A stretch of DNA of 64,000 bases from Motacilla alba alba (GCF_015832195.1 NC_052027.1:14442149-14506148), one strand, 5' to 3'. Counted from the stretch's first letter, positions 1-12,260 are shown. Notes: generated by a model from the letters alone, not told the origin. A program made the numbers and translations.

Positions 1-369
1 AAGAACTTGGGTAATTTTAATAACCCTGCAACAAAGACATTTACACGAAGTAACACAACAAAGCTAACCCACCAGAATAATCCAGAAGATCAAAAGCCAC
101 CCTTATCTGCACCACAGCTGCTTTTCAGAACATCCCAGCTACTTTCTCCCTCGTCATCCCAAATTAGTTATTTTAACTGTGTAGTCTTGGGCTTACAATC
201 CCAAGCACAATCATTACTGTAAAAGGCAGTGTTAGAAGGGAACACATGCTGGGGAATAATTTAACTTTATGGGGAGCAGGCTTGATTCAGGCGTCACTTT
301 CTTTAAAACACTGAGGAAGTGGTGAGCTCTAGAGCAGCACAAACTCTCGCACAGAAACATGTGTTGTAC

Positions 370-3300
370 CTTGTTGCAGAGCCAGTCCTCAAATTTAGGC
401 CTTGGGTTGCTGTAGTGCATTGCAATCTGCTTCCCTTGGATCACCAGCTTTTTCTGCAAAAAAAGTGGTTTCAATTATTCCTGTATCAAGACACACATGT
501 CCATTTTCCCATGGCAGAGCACCCTTCGGAGGAATCAGTGCTCCTGAATTAAATGGACAACATATGGGGAGGATGTGGAGGACAACCACCGCCACCTACA
601 CCCTGCCCATCCAATCCTGCAGAGAGGAGGACGAGGGCAGTAAGAGAATGGGATGTGGAGCAAAGATAAACAGAATCAGGGAGTGTAGAAAAAGCTGCCA
701 AACACTAAACGCTGACATGGAACCAGAAAGTGTCTCGAAGGAGACAGAGTCCTAATCTGTTGCATTCAGATTAACACATTTTTAGGAGTCTCTTTGCCCC
801 CACATTTCTATTCACTTCTGGCATAGCACTGAGAGGCTTTTTAAACGTGTCCTTAGGTGACTGCTTCACTTCGTCCCCTACTCCAAACACCCCAGACCTT
901 TTAACCACACTTGGATTTACTTTTTCCAAGTACACTTCAGAAGTGTCCCCTTGAAAATACAGTAATTCCTCCCAAAGGGACCCTGCTTAGACTTCTTGAA
1001 GGCTGGATTACAAGTGCCATCAACTGAAACATAACTCAAGAGTGGTTTCATTTGACTACTGCATCAGTTCAATTGGAAGCCTGCACAAGAGGTTTGTGTT
1101 CTTCATTCAGGCAAGAGTTCTCCAAAATGAGTAACTAGATTGCACGTGAAGCTTCTCCAGGGGTAGGAAAAGTTCATAATGCTTTCATCACGTCCTCTCA
1201 CTCTGACTTCAGAGGAGTTAGTAATTTACAGCTATTAAGAAGCCTTGACTGTCAGCCTCACGCTTTGCCAAGCGTGGGTATGCAGAATGACCTTTCAAAA
1301 TATGGCTATCAACATATTTTGGTCAAACAGGTGGAAGCACATGTGAGGAAGTGCGTATTAGAGGCCACACCCCAGACACTGCAATGGCAGAACCATTTTT
1401 ATGGCAGGTTGGCTTTCTGCAGAGGTACCAGTGTCAGCACCAGTGGCTTTTCTGATAACAGGGTCTGACACAGATCTAGCACGTAGCATGAATAAGGCTC
1501 TCACATTCTGCACGACTGAACAGGGCAAAGCCATTGCTCCTACCGGCAGGAGGGAGGGTTGGAGGGCCCAGCACTCACTGGATGTGCACACATAGAAACA
1601 AGGCTGCTGGCATAGTTGCAATACATCGTTCTGTCATCTAACAGTCAGCAACCCGGCTGCTGGGGACAGGCTATGTTTTCCCTACTACTAAGGTGGTTGC
1701 TTACTGGAGTGAATTTGAGTATACTTCAATAAATTATGCATCAGTACAGCTTTGTATATATTAAAAAAAATTAAATTTCTGGAAATATGCTCTGCATTAA
1801 TTTCTTGGTATTAGTCTTTCCCCTGCAGCCACCTGCCCTACTGAGCAGCATGTCAGGAAAACAGTATTTGAAAGCTGCTCTCTGGCTGGGGAACACACCC
1901 ACAGTGTGGGACATATGAAACACTATTCCAGCACAAGGCATATGACAACTTCCATCTGCTGGAACTGCCATGAATCCCATGATGGTGCCATTTCTTTATT
2001 ATAACATCAACAGAGCAGAAAACCAGTCATAATGTTGTCTTAGGACTGCTGCATCAAATATTCAGGTCCAAGAAAAAAAATTAGTGATTTGACACTTTGC
2101 TCACTTTGAGAGTATTTTTAAGTTCTGTTGTTAAAATAGCTTATGAATCTCAAAGTAGTGAAAGCAAGTGAAACTGTTTGCAGAGCCACAGGAAAATCTC
2201 ACAGGAAAACAAACCAGAGGATCCTTACTGCATTTTGGCTTCCTATCAAGTCATAGTAACAAAAAAGCCAAAATACAGAGTCTAACAGATGTGAGATCTC
2301 ACTGTCTGCCTCATTTAGTTGAAATGAATATGCTTTTTTCTCTAGAAGAGCCAGTTCCCCCTCTTTAACTGGGGTAATAGATTATTGCCAAGAACTGACA
2401 CTTCTCTTTCAGGGTTAATACCAATGTAACACAGAGATGTGGTGCTTTCTCTGACAACAGAGAAAGAAACATCAAGTGGAAATAAGCTAGGACTTTTTAA
2501 AGACTACTAGCCAAATCTTCATAAGACCAATTAAACAGCAACCAAGTCATTTAATACAATGGCACCTTTCACCAAAGTAGAACTTTCTCTCCTAATTTTC
2601 TTACATGTTATAAATTTTAATATATACAAAGCTTTTATTCTTTAAATCACTGTTATGGAACAAACCACTCCTTCCACCTCTATTTTTTCCTTTTTTTTTT
2701 TTTTTCTTGTTAAACTGTACAGACTTGTTCCATTTTCAGGAATATCTAGACTTGGTGAGTGAAGCAACCTGATTGGCTTCCATCCAGCTGGTAGCATCTT
2801 GAAAGTGATAAAACTCCACGAAGGCGAAACCACGGCTTACACCTAGAGACAGCATTCAGATATAGACGGGATACTTGTGTTAGTCAGTTCCTTTAAAACA
2901 GGTGAATCTCTCTCCAACTGCTTCATTACTTCATGACAAAGCAGCTTTACAAATGCGACGTCAACTGCTGGGATCTGCTCGTTATTTTGCCATGGCAAGG
3001 AACCAAGCTGCCTTAACTGGCTACATTTCACTCGATCTGAATCCACGTTTAAGGGTAACCATGCAACAGACTACATACTATTAAATGGGTTTACACTATT
3101 ATTACTTACCAATACCTGTTAACAAAACCCCCTGTAGACAGACTTCTTTTAACATGTTGACCAGCTATCTAAGTCTTCCAAAAAGCCACATTCCTTAGCC
3201 ATGGCAAACCTTTTTTTTTTATTGCATGTGCTTGCAGTTTGGGGACAATTCTGGATACTCTTTTGGGCTGGGGAAGAGGAAGGTGATGTCAAAAACTGGA

Positions 3301-6131
3301 TTAAGAGCTCTCACCTGTCTTTCTTTTCATCAGCCTCACGTCTGCAGGCTGAGGACCTTCAAAGGATTCAATAAGCTCACGAATCTGCAGGAGATTTTGA
3401 TCGAACAGTTAAAATTTTCATAGCTTGCCAGACAGAAGTCACAGAAACCACCTACCTTGCAGCACCATGAAAGAGATACACAAAACAATGTTTTCAACAC
3501 CATCTCAAAGACAAAGAAAACATTTACTGAGAACCCAACGGGACTGATGAGCATCAAAGTCCATATAATCTTTTGCTACAGGCTAAATCAACTGTAATCC
3601 TCACTCAGGACACTGAATCATCCACAACCTGATTCCCTACGATTGCGTGTTCTCAGATTAATTGGTCAGTATTTGGCAAAGACTGTGCATGATCCCAAGA
3701 TTTAAAAAAGAACACGGCTGGTAACCCTCTCCCTGCCTGTCTAGAAACCCTTTGCTCCTAGCAATGAAAAACAAGAAGCCTGCACTGCAAGGCTCCATGA
3801 TGAATGTATTCTTACACCTCACGCTAAAGATCTCAGTTCTTCTGGTGTAACAAAGCTGCTGCGGCACAGGCAGCCTCAGCCTCAGTGCAGAGGCATGGAG
3901 GAAAAACAAACGCTAACAAATTCTTTAATTCCAGAGCAGAAGACAAGGTTTTTCAGCAGCTTCCACAGAATTCAAAGTACATTACATGCAACAGGGCTGC
4001 TCAGCAGAATCAAAACTTATCTAAAGCTCCCCATTTATATGCTGAATAGAAACAATATCAGATATGCAAGTGATTTTTTCTAATGAAAAATATAGGGGAA
4101 AAAAAGAGAATTGTGTACACAACCAGGAGTAATGTTAACAAAAGAACTCAACTCTACATTCCAAGATGCATTGTCTACACTCTGAGTCCAGATTTAAACA
4201 TTCCTATAAATTATGCTACAGTTACTGCACAGCTGTAGAGCTACACCAGTATCTCAGAAACAAGAACCGTTCTACAGCATTCTGTGTAATGTCTGACTGG
4301 GCTGTCTCATTTGTATGCAGGAACCTATACTTATTTCAAACACTCATGAAAATGTTAGATCAGTATTCGGTGATTAGGAACCCTCAATATCAGGAGGGTA
4401 ACAAGCAATCGACGAAAAAGCAAAAGAAAAAATCTCCATTGTAGGAATGGTGCAAATGTATTCTCTGTGTTAGCAATTAAGGCATATAGACATCGAAGGC
4501 AGAGGCGGAGTCTTGACTGAAAACAAACTGGGATAGCTCAGCTTTTACCTCTCAAATAACACTTTTGTGCTTATAGCTTGGTAACCAAAATAACCCACGA
4601 AGGAAAAAAAACTCTAAAAAGTTCCCACAGATAAGAAAACCTTAAAGCTTTAACATCTTTTTAATGAACAAGTCAGACAAGCAAGCACCGAGCTCATCAG
4701 TACTTGCTCCCTCAGCTCGGCAGCAGCCATTTTGACTCCCACAGCTGTGCCCACACAAAGCAGCTTTGTGCAGGGCTGTGCTCGGCTAAGGAGCTCGGTG
4801 ACTGTGTGTGACCCCATCGGTCACAAGTTCTGGCCCCGATAAAGACCAGAAAAACTGGTGATTGCCACCTCTTTGTCTCTGTCCCCCTCCCCCCTCCCTG
4901 CAGTGGGGCGAAACAGCAAAAAAAATCCGCCTCTTCGCTCTCACACAGAAAAGCAGCAAAGAGCAGACAGTTTAAAATCCACTCTTCGGGAAAGCATCCG
5001 TGAAAAAAGGAGCATTCACAGCTCGTTCTATCTGAAAAGGACTGATTAACATTGAACTGACCTCTATAATTTAACACTGGGAGTTTAAACGCTTTCAGGA
5101 CTCAAAATGGCAGCGCGACAGCGCTCGAGAGGGGCCACCATGATGCAGCGCTCAACAAAATGGCAGCAACCGCTCCGGCACGGCCCTGCCCGGGGGCAAG
5201 GCAGGCACAGCCCTGCCCGGCTACTCACATCGTTCTCCGTGACCGTGATGGGGAGCCCACGCAACATGATGGTCTTGCTTTCTTTTTCATCGTTAATATC
5301 GTTCCTGTAGTCGTGCTCGCCGTAGTCGCCATCGGAATGGTATCCGTCCTCCGATTTGTCGCTGTTCCTGCGCTCCCGCTCCCTCTGGAAGCCAGCGCCC
5401 AGGGTTAGCCACCGCGACTCCCGGCAGCGTGTCCCCCCAGCGCCACACGGGCCCCGCCCGCCGGCCCGGGGCTGCTCCCCCCGGCCCCGGGCAGCGCTCC
5501 GGCACCGAACCCGCTCCCGGCGCCCTCCGCCCCGCAGCGCCGGCCCCGGCCCCCGGCCCCGCTCACCTCGGGGCTATCGTAATCGCGGCTGTCGTAGTCT
5601 CTATCATAGTCTCGGCTATCGCGACTGTCGTAGTCTCGGCAGTCCCGACTATCGTAGTCCCGGCAATCGTAGTCTCGGCTGTCCCGGCTGTCGTAGTCGC
5701 GGCAGTCTCGGCTATCGTAGTCTCGGCAATCGCGGCTGTCGCGACTGTCGTAGTCTCGGCAGACCCGGCTGTCTCGACTGTCGTAGTCCCGACTGTCGTA
5801 GTCGCGGCAGTCTCGGCTATCGCGGCTGTCGTAGTCTCGGCTATCGTAGTCGCGGCTGTCGTAGTCGCGATAGTCATCATAGCGGTCACCGCGGCGCTCC
5901 TCACTGGACCTCTTGTAGTCATCCCTCCGCCGGCTGCGGGACTCCCGCTCGTCGCGGTCCTCCCTCTCCACGATGGAGCCGTAGCGGCCGCTCCGCTCCG
6001 TCCTGCTCACCCTGCGGGGCACAGCGGGCCGAGCTCAGAGCGTGAAGCGCCCGTCGCGACCCCCACCACTGCCCGCCTCCTCCCGTCTCCCCTCGCCCTC
6101 CCGCCGCCGCTCACCGCTTGTCCGAGCCCAT
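370..6131 (-). CDS. RBM5: RBM5, RNA-binding motif protein 5, copy 1 (5' part; runs off window start)
   Basis: RBM5 is a nuclear spliceosome-associated regulator of alternative splicing. Coding exons read on the minus strand are 6131-6115 (ATG, MGSDK...), 6011-5567, 5384-5229, 3384-3315, 2842-2769 and 453-370; all are in frame with GT-AG borders. Together they encode 282 residues. The N-terminal RS/RE-rich start is followed by a greatly expanded RDYDS-type repeat (about residues 52-152) and an acidic linker. RRM1 follows, with RNP2 around IMLRGLP and RNP1 RGFAFVEF. The last exon begins the RanBP2-type zinc finger region (DWLCNK). Downstream exons lie left of base 1. RBM6 and RBM10 are relatives, but the start and the [10 protein letters not shown] linker fit RBM5. 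Introns are otherwise featureless to my eye. Confidence 0.93.
5573..5875 (-). repeat. Coding tandem repeat in RBM5 exon 2 ([16 protein letters not shown] units), copy 1
   Basis: About 300 bases of a degenerate 15-base unit encode repeated Arg-Asp-Tyr-Asp-Ser with RDS and RDC variants. The tract continues the single RDYDS that human RBM5 has just before its SPE sequence, as I recall it. Its length is a multiple of three and the frame stays open into the following exon. The predicted protein is identical in the second copy (23232-23534). The opposite strand also stays open because the repeat unit lacks antisense stops. Confidence 0.9.
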
Positions 6132-6345
6132 GCCGCCGCCCAGGATCCGCAGGCACCCGGCACAGCACTATCCGGCACCACACGCCAAGCACACCCGCAC
6201 AGTCCCTCTCGCTGCCTCGCCACAAAATGGCGCCTAAGGGACCGCCCGTCTTCTACCCAGCAGCCACCTCGCGCCCCGACTGGAAGCTTCCAATCGGGGC
6301 GCAGGCGCAGCGGCCGCGCGGCACGCCGGGAAATGTAGTTGGGGG
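6132..6345 (-). promoter_or_regulatory. RBM5 CpG-island promoter / 5'UTR, copy 1
   Basis: This GC- and CpG-rich stretch lies immediately upstream of the RBM5 start codon. It carries a YY1-like AAAATGGCGCC at 6224-6234, a CCAAT at 6290-6294 and an NRF1-like GCGCAGGCGCAG at 6299-6310. At 6328-6340, GGGAAATGTAGTT is the reverse complement of the ZNF143/THAP11-type AACTACATTTCCC element. There is no TATA box. The motifs fit a housekeeping promoter; the exact start site is inferred. Confidence 0.65.
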
Positions 6346-8630
6346 GCTGCCGCCATTAAGGGCCCTGCGGTCCGGTCTCCCCCACTCATGGCACCGGGAT
6401 GCTCAGAGCCCCGTCCAGCTCGACTCTGGACACTGCCCGGAATGGGGCAGCCGCAACTGCTCTGTGAAACAGGTCCCCGTGCCTCGCCACAGTGCATTCC
6501 TTCCTCATGTCCAATCGAAAACTGTTGTCAGTTTAGAGCAGTTATCCCTTGTGCTGTGACTATGTGCCCCATCCAAAGCCCCGCTCCCGCCGACTTGGAG
6601 CCCTTTAGGAAGGGGCTCTTAAGTTCCCTCTGGAGTCATCTCTTCTGCACAGTGAAGAACCCCAGCTCCTACCCCCTGTCAATAGCTAAATAGTTGTCAT
6701 GGCCCACCGTCCCTTTGGGGAGCACCTGCCTCAGTTCGAAGTGAAAAATTTCTGCCCCAAGGGAGGATGTGGGACTGTACCCCCACTGCCCTGCACTGCT
6801 CGGGCTCATACGGCCAAGCCCAGGAGCTGCAAAGCCAGCAAGACTTTGGCCCCAGCAACGTTGTCCTCTCCATATTTCCAGCACAGAGGGCCCCTCTGCC
6901 CCCTTCCCACGAAACCAGCAGCATCCCTGCTCCTGCACAGCTGCTCCTGCCTGGACCTGCAGCCTTCAGAGCATGGCAGGCACTGGCAGGAGCAGGCAGA
7001 GGCTGCTGAGAACCCTTCAAACCACATTCAAATGCAGTCAGGTCCTCCTCACTGCCTGACCCTTAGCCCTGAGAGTTTGCTTGGGACCCAATAAAAGGTA
7101 TTTAACATTCAAATGGTGCCATCTTTGTTTTTTTTCAAGACAGTTTTGTTAGTCTCAGAGCATGGCGGAGTGGGGCTGGCTGGAGGGCAGGGTGGGTCAG
7201 GGTCACCTCATCCAGGGACTGCTTGGCAGAGCAGGCAGTACAGAACAGTCAGGCAGTACAGACAGTACAGACAGGCAGTACATGCAGTGCAGGCAGACAG
7301 ACAGGCAGTGCAGGCAGTACAGAGCAGTCAGGCAGTGGAGACAGACAGGACAGGCAGTACAGACAGTACAGACAGGCAGTACATGCAGTGCAGGCAGACA
7401 GACAGGCAGTGCAGGCAGTACAGAGCAGTCAGGCAGTGGAGACAGACAGGACAGGCAGTACAGACAGGCAGCACAGACAGACAGGAGTACAGACAGGCAG
7501 TGCAGTCAGTACAAACAGACAGACAGACATGCAGTACAGGGAGTGCAGGCTGACAGGCAGTGCAGACAGACAGGAGTACAGACAGACAGACAAACAGACA
7601 GTATAGGCAGTGCAGACTGACAGGCAGTGCAGACAGACAGTGCAGTCAGTACATACAGACAGACAGACATGCAGTACAGGCAGAGCAGACAGGCAATGGA
7701 GTCAATACAGACAGACACGCAAACAGACAGTATAGGCAGTACAGACAGACAGGCAGTACAGGCAGTACAGGCTGAGAGGTAGTGCAATCAGTACAGACAG
7801 ACAGACAGACAGGCAGTGGAGTCAGTACAGACAGACAGACAGACATGCAGTACAGGCAGACGGGCAGCGGAGTCGAGCAGCAGGCAGGTCTGTCACAGGG
7901 TGCATGCGTCACAGCTGTTTCCGCTGTCATCTGTGGGTGTTGCAAAGGAAAAAGTTTCTCCTCTGGGCAGGCTGCCTGGCCAGCCTGGAGGCTCTCGGCA
8001 GCTCCTCGGCAGGCAGCCCTGGGCAGCGGGAGCAGGTAGGACACGGCTGCTGTCTGTGCCTCTGTCCCCACTGCTGTCCTCTTCAGCTGGGACTGGCCGG
8101 GGACACAGCAGACAGGGGCTGTCCGAGCCCCCTCCTGCCCAAATCAAAGCATTCCACTGGTCTTGAGAGCGGCTGGGGGGATGGCATTTCAAGTCTGGTG
8201 GCGTGTCGTTGCATTGTTTCCCTTCTTGCATGTCCCAGGGGGCACAGAGCTGGTCGAGCCTTGGGGACACACTCCTGAGGATTGGGGGTTCCTGGTGAGG
8301 GGAGGTGGGGGCACAGGTCCCCTGTGCTCCCCCTTGGCTCTGTGTCACTGGGCTCTTTCCACTTTGGGGTCCCTCAAGGGCTGAAGGGTGCTGAGAGGCT
8401 CTTTCACCCACCCTGAACACAGGACAGGATTGAGACAGTTTGTGGGCAGAGGTCCCATCCCCTCCTCCAGCCCTGCTGTGGGCTGAAGCAAAGGGAAAGC
8501 AAGGCGCAGCCCCCTGGACTTTCCCGGAAGGGCAGCATGGCATCTCTCACCTCTCCCTCTGCTGTCTCCAAGGATTTTTCTGGGGGATTAAGGCTGCTCT
8601 GACCCGGTGACAGCGGGGAGTGGCTCAGTC
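6346..8630. other. Intergenic region between RBM5 and PARP3, copy 1
   Basis: This is the interval between the divergent RBM5 and PARP3 genes. It contains the minisatellite listed separately and, just before PARP3, pyrimidine-rich sequence that could hold a non-coding first exon of PARP3. I find no coding exon. Bases 8325-8415 are a 91-base segment missing from copy 2; CCCTG occurs at both deletion borders. Confidence 0.6.
7233..7872. repeat. CAGTACAG/ACAGACAGG minisatellite (VNTR), copy 1, about 640 bp
   Basis: The tract is an array of GCAGTACAG, ACAG and GACAGACAGG units with a higher-order 18-60 base pattern, for example two long near-identical stretches starting near 7259 and 7361. The sequence is purine-rich on the plus strand. 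It has long open frames in several phases that merely reflect the repeat (Gln/Thr/Asp/Arg-rich). The homologous array in copy 2 is about 140 bases shorter. Confidence 0.92.
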
Positions 8631-11600
8631 ATGGCTTCCAAGCGCCAAGCTTCTTCCTCGAAGCAGCCAGACAGCAGGGAAAAGAAACCCAAAGGGGAAG
8701 AGGAGGACGACACCTGGAGCTCCACCTTGGCAACCCTGAAAACTGCTCCCAAGGAGAAGCTGCCCGCCACAATTGATGGATTGTGCCCCCTGAGCACAGC
8801 ACTGGGTGCCCGGGTGAGAGCAGGGCTGAGCTACTCAGGGGGGCAGGGGTGGGAGGGTGGGGGAGTCTCAGACCAGCCCCTGCCCTGTTGACACAGGGTC
8901 AGCCCCAATTCTCCTTGCAGACCCAGTGTGTTCCCACTGGGACATTTCTGCACCCTCTCCTTCCCCAAACGCTCCCCGGTGCCAGCCCAGGCCACGTCAC
9001 TCGCTATAGGTCTATGAGGACTATGACTGCACCCTGAACCAGACCAACATCAGTGCCAACAACAACAAGTTCTACATCATCCAGCTCCTGGAGCACGATG
9101 GTGCCTATAGTGTCTGGAGCCGCTGGGGCCGCGTGGTGAGTCCACCTGGCCATCGCTCATCCCCTGCACCTCAGCTGTCCTCACCCTTGCCTTCAGAGCC
9201 CCAAAAATCCAGGGTGAACCTGGTGGTCCCTGGTCCCAAAGCAAGCACCCAAGTGTCCTGCTGTAGCACTTTAATGGCGGGGCTTCAGGAACTTTTCCCC
9301 ATACAACATAGTCAGCCTGTCTGGGGTATAGTCACCTGTCCCTGCAGTGAATGTGAGGGTGACAGCCCAGCAAGGGGTCCTGGGGTGTCTTCCTGAGCTG
9401 GTGGCTCAGCACATTCCTGCCACTGCCGAACAGCCTTGCTATCCCAGCCCCCCTTGTTCCTGCCTGCCTGCTTCCACTGGCATGGGGCTGGTGGAGCAGG
9501 GATGCAGGGGAGGTCCTGACCGCTGCTGTCCACTGCCAGGGAGAGGCAGGCCAGTCCAAGCTCATGCCCTGTGCCTCCCTGGAAGCTGCCAAGAAGGACT
9601 TCGAGAAGAAGTTTCGAGAGAAGACCAAGAACAGCTGGGCAACAAGGGAGAACTTTGTTGCCCACCCAGGGAAGTACACACTCATTGAGGTGCAGCCAGG
9701 GGCTGGGCAGGAGATGGAGGCTACACTCAGGGTGAGTACTGAGAGCTTGTCACCATGATGGTGTGGTCCTCATTGCCCTCCTGCCCCAGGACGTCCAACA
9801 GGGTCAGCAGGATGGGATGGGTTTTGAGGGGGGTGTGGGTGCTTGCTGAAACAGCTTGCTGGCAGAGATTTGGGGCTAATGGGTTAAAACAGACTGGGAG
9901 GGCATCCTGGATGAGAAACATGGCCTTGTGGGTGGCATCGGCCATGGAAAGTGGAGGCAACACCTGCCCGTTGCTCTGCTGCCCCAGGACCAGGCTCTCC
10001 TCACAGAGGTGGGCAGCACTGGTGCTGTGCTCCCACAGCCTCTTGCAGGCCCACAGCTGATGGGGTGTGTCTGCAGGTGGATGCCGTGGATGGGGACAAG
10101 GTCTGCAAGCAGCGGGTGCTGCCCTGTACCTTGGACAGAGCCACACAGGAGCTGGTGTCCCTCATCTTCAGCAGTGACATGTTCCGGGATGCCATGCAGA
10201 CCATGAATATCGGTAGGAGGTGGTGGGTTGATGGGTGGCATGGGCTCGGTCTGGGGGTGCAGGTGGGGAGGTGAACGGAGCAGAGGTGCTGATGGATTTT
10301 AGAGCACCCCCTCTGATATCCTGGCTCCTGGTGGGACTGTGGACAGCCCGTGCTGGGTGCCCACACTTGCCCATGGTGATACTGGGGGTTCTTGGAAGTG
10401 GCTGCAGGGCGAGTGGGGTGGATGGGTTCCCCTTGTCCTCCCCTGTAGACGTGAAGAAGATGCCTCTGGGGAAGCTGAGCAAGCAGCAGATCGCACGGGG
10501 CTTTGAGGCACTGGAGGAGCTGGAGGCAGCGCTGAAGGAGCAGCCCCCCCAGGCCACTCGCCTGGAGGAACTCTCCTCACGCTTCTACACCATCATCCCA
10601 CACAACTTTGGACGGGCACGGCCACCCACCATCAACTCCCCTGACCTGCTGCGTGCCAAGAAGGACATGCTGTTGGTGAGATGCCAGAGCACGAACTGTG
10701 TGACATCCCTTCCTGGTGGGGCAGGAGCTGCTGGCAGGAGGCTGGACTTGCCCTGGTCCCCCAGCACAGTGCCAAGCACTGGTGCTGAGGATGTCCCTGC
10801 TCTGTCCCTGCCAGGTGCTGGCTGACATTGAGGTTGCACAGAGCCTGCAGGCACAGAAAGAGAAGGAGGAGGCGGAGAAAGAAGTTGCCCATCCACTGGA
10901 TCAGGATTATGCCCTGCTGTGCTGCCAGCTCTCCCTGCTTGACCCAGCTTCCCGGGAATACCAGGTGCTGCTTGTGCCACAGTGTCCCATAATGGGAAAC
11001 AATTATGTCAGGTCTGTGGGCACCCCAAAGGTTCCTACTGTCCCAGGGGGACCGTGGGCATTGATGAGATGGCTGCCTGGAGTGACACAGCTTTTTTGCC
11101 TCCCCCTTGGCAGCTGATCCAGACCTATGTGACGCAGACTGGGCACAAGCTCCACATCCTCAACATCTGGCAGGTGGCCCGAGATGGTGAGGTGAGGAGG
11201 AGGTGATTCTCCCCGTGTCACAGTGGGGAAGCCATGGTTGCACCCCAGGGTTGCTTTAGGGCTTCTCCACCCAGGAGGGGATTCAGCCCAGCTGGCCAGG
11301 GCTGAACAGGCACCCAGTCTCCTGCCCCTCCAGCTGGGCACTGGGGCTGGGCTGGGGAGGTGGGTGGCACTCCTCCACCCCTGGGCACCCATGAGTCCCT
11401 CTGTGGACAGCCTTTAGCTCTGCATCTCTCCAGGATGAGCGTTTCAAGGCCCATGACCTCCTGGAGCACCGGCGCCTGCTGTGGCACGGCACCAACGTGG
11501 CAGTGGTGGCGGCCATCCTGAAGAGCGGGCTGCGCATCATGCCCCACTCCGGCGGGCGCGTGGGCAAGGGCATCTACTTTGCCTCAGAGAACAGCAAATC

Positions 11601-12260
11601 AGCCTGCTATGGTGAGGGCCCTGGGATGGGATGGGCTGGGCTGCTTGTGATGCCCACAGGGTCTGTGTGAGCCTGGCCTCCCTTGCATACCCTCTGCCAG
11701 GCAGCTGTGGGCTTGCCAAGCCCCTTCCCTGCCATGGCAATTGGTCCCTGTGGTCCAGCGTGGCCTGGGCACAACCAGATGGGAGTACCAGGGATGGTAC
11801 TGTCATTCCCATCCCTTTCTCCCATGGCAGTGGGCCGTACATCTAAGAATATTGGCATCATGTTCCTGACGGAGGTGGCCCTGGGCAAGCCCTACCGCAT
11901 CACCTGCGATGACCCCACGCTGTGTCAGCCCCCTGCTGGCTATGACAGTGTCCTGGCCTGTGGCCAGACAGAGCCGGGTGAGCTGCGGGCAGGAGGGCCG
12001 TGGCAGTCTGGGGCTGTGGTGCCCACAGGGCAGGGGGGAGAGAGGCCAGATCTCATGTTTCATGTGGTGCTGGGATGTCTCCTGGCCCAGATCCAGCACA
12101 GGATGAAGAGGTGCTGCTGGATGGCAAGAAGGTGCTGGTGTGCCAGGGCAAGCCCATTCCCATGCCTGCCTACAAGGACTCCTCCTTCAGCCAGAGCGAG
12201 TACCTCATCTACAAGGAAAGCCAGTGCCGGATCCGCTACCTTGTCCAGCTCCGCTTCTGA
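8631..12260 (+). CDS. PARP3: PARP3, mono-ADP-ribosyltransferase, copy 1 (528 aa)
   Basis: PARP3 is a nuclear, DNA-strand-break-activated mono-ADP-ribosyltransferase acting in double-strand-break repair. Exons are 8631-8813, 9010-9135, 9540-9731, 10077-10212, 10449-10675, 10815-10964, 11114-11191, 11434-11611, 11831-11977 and 12091-12260. A short Lys/Ser/Glu-rich N terminus precedes a WGR domain (about residues 62-170, containing SRWGRV). The helical regulatory domain (VKKMPLGKLSKQQ) and the ART catalytic domain follow. The H-Y-E triad is visible: His382 (LLWHGTN), Tyr412 (GKGIYFA) and Glu509 (SQSEYLIY). The length matches human PARP3 (533-540 aa). Differences from copy 2 include EEAE versus seven Glu in exon 6 and three missense changes in exon 7. 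The exon 6 donor (CAG|GTGCTG) is weak. Confidence 0.96.

Noticed and set aside
5429..6559. 376-codon plus-strand open frame, Val/Ala/Ile-rich, and its equivalent at 23088-24218
   Set aside because: It is the antisense of the RBM5 RDYDS repeat and promoter. The repeat unit has no antisense stops, so length alone means nothing, and no splice or domain evidence supports it.
7113..7775. Gln/Thr/Asp/Arg-rich open frames through the minisatellite (also 24428-25583)
   Set aside because: They are open in several frames and both strands, as expected for a repeat without stops. Unit number and frame change between copies.
7233..7872. CRISPR-like alternation of repeats and spacers
   Set aside because: Units are short, degenerate and contiguous with no unique spacers, and the genome is vertebrate.
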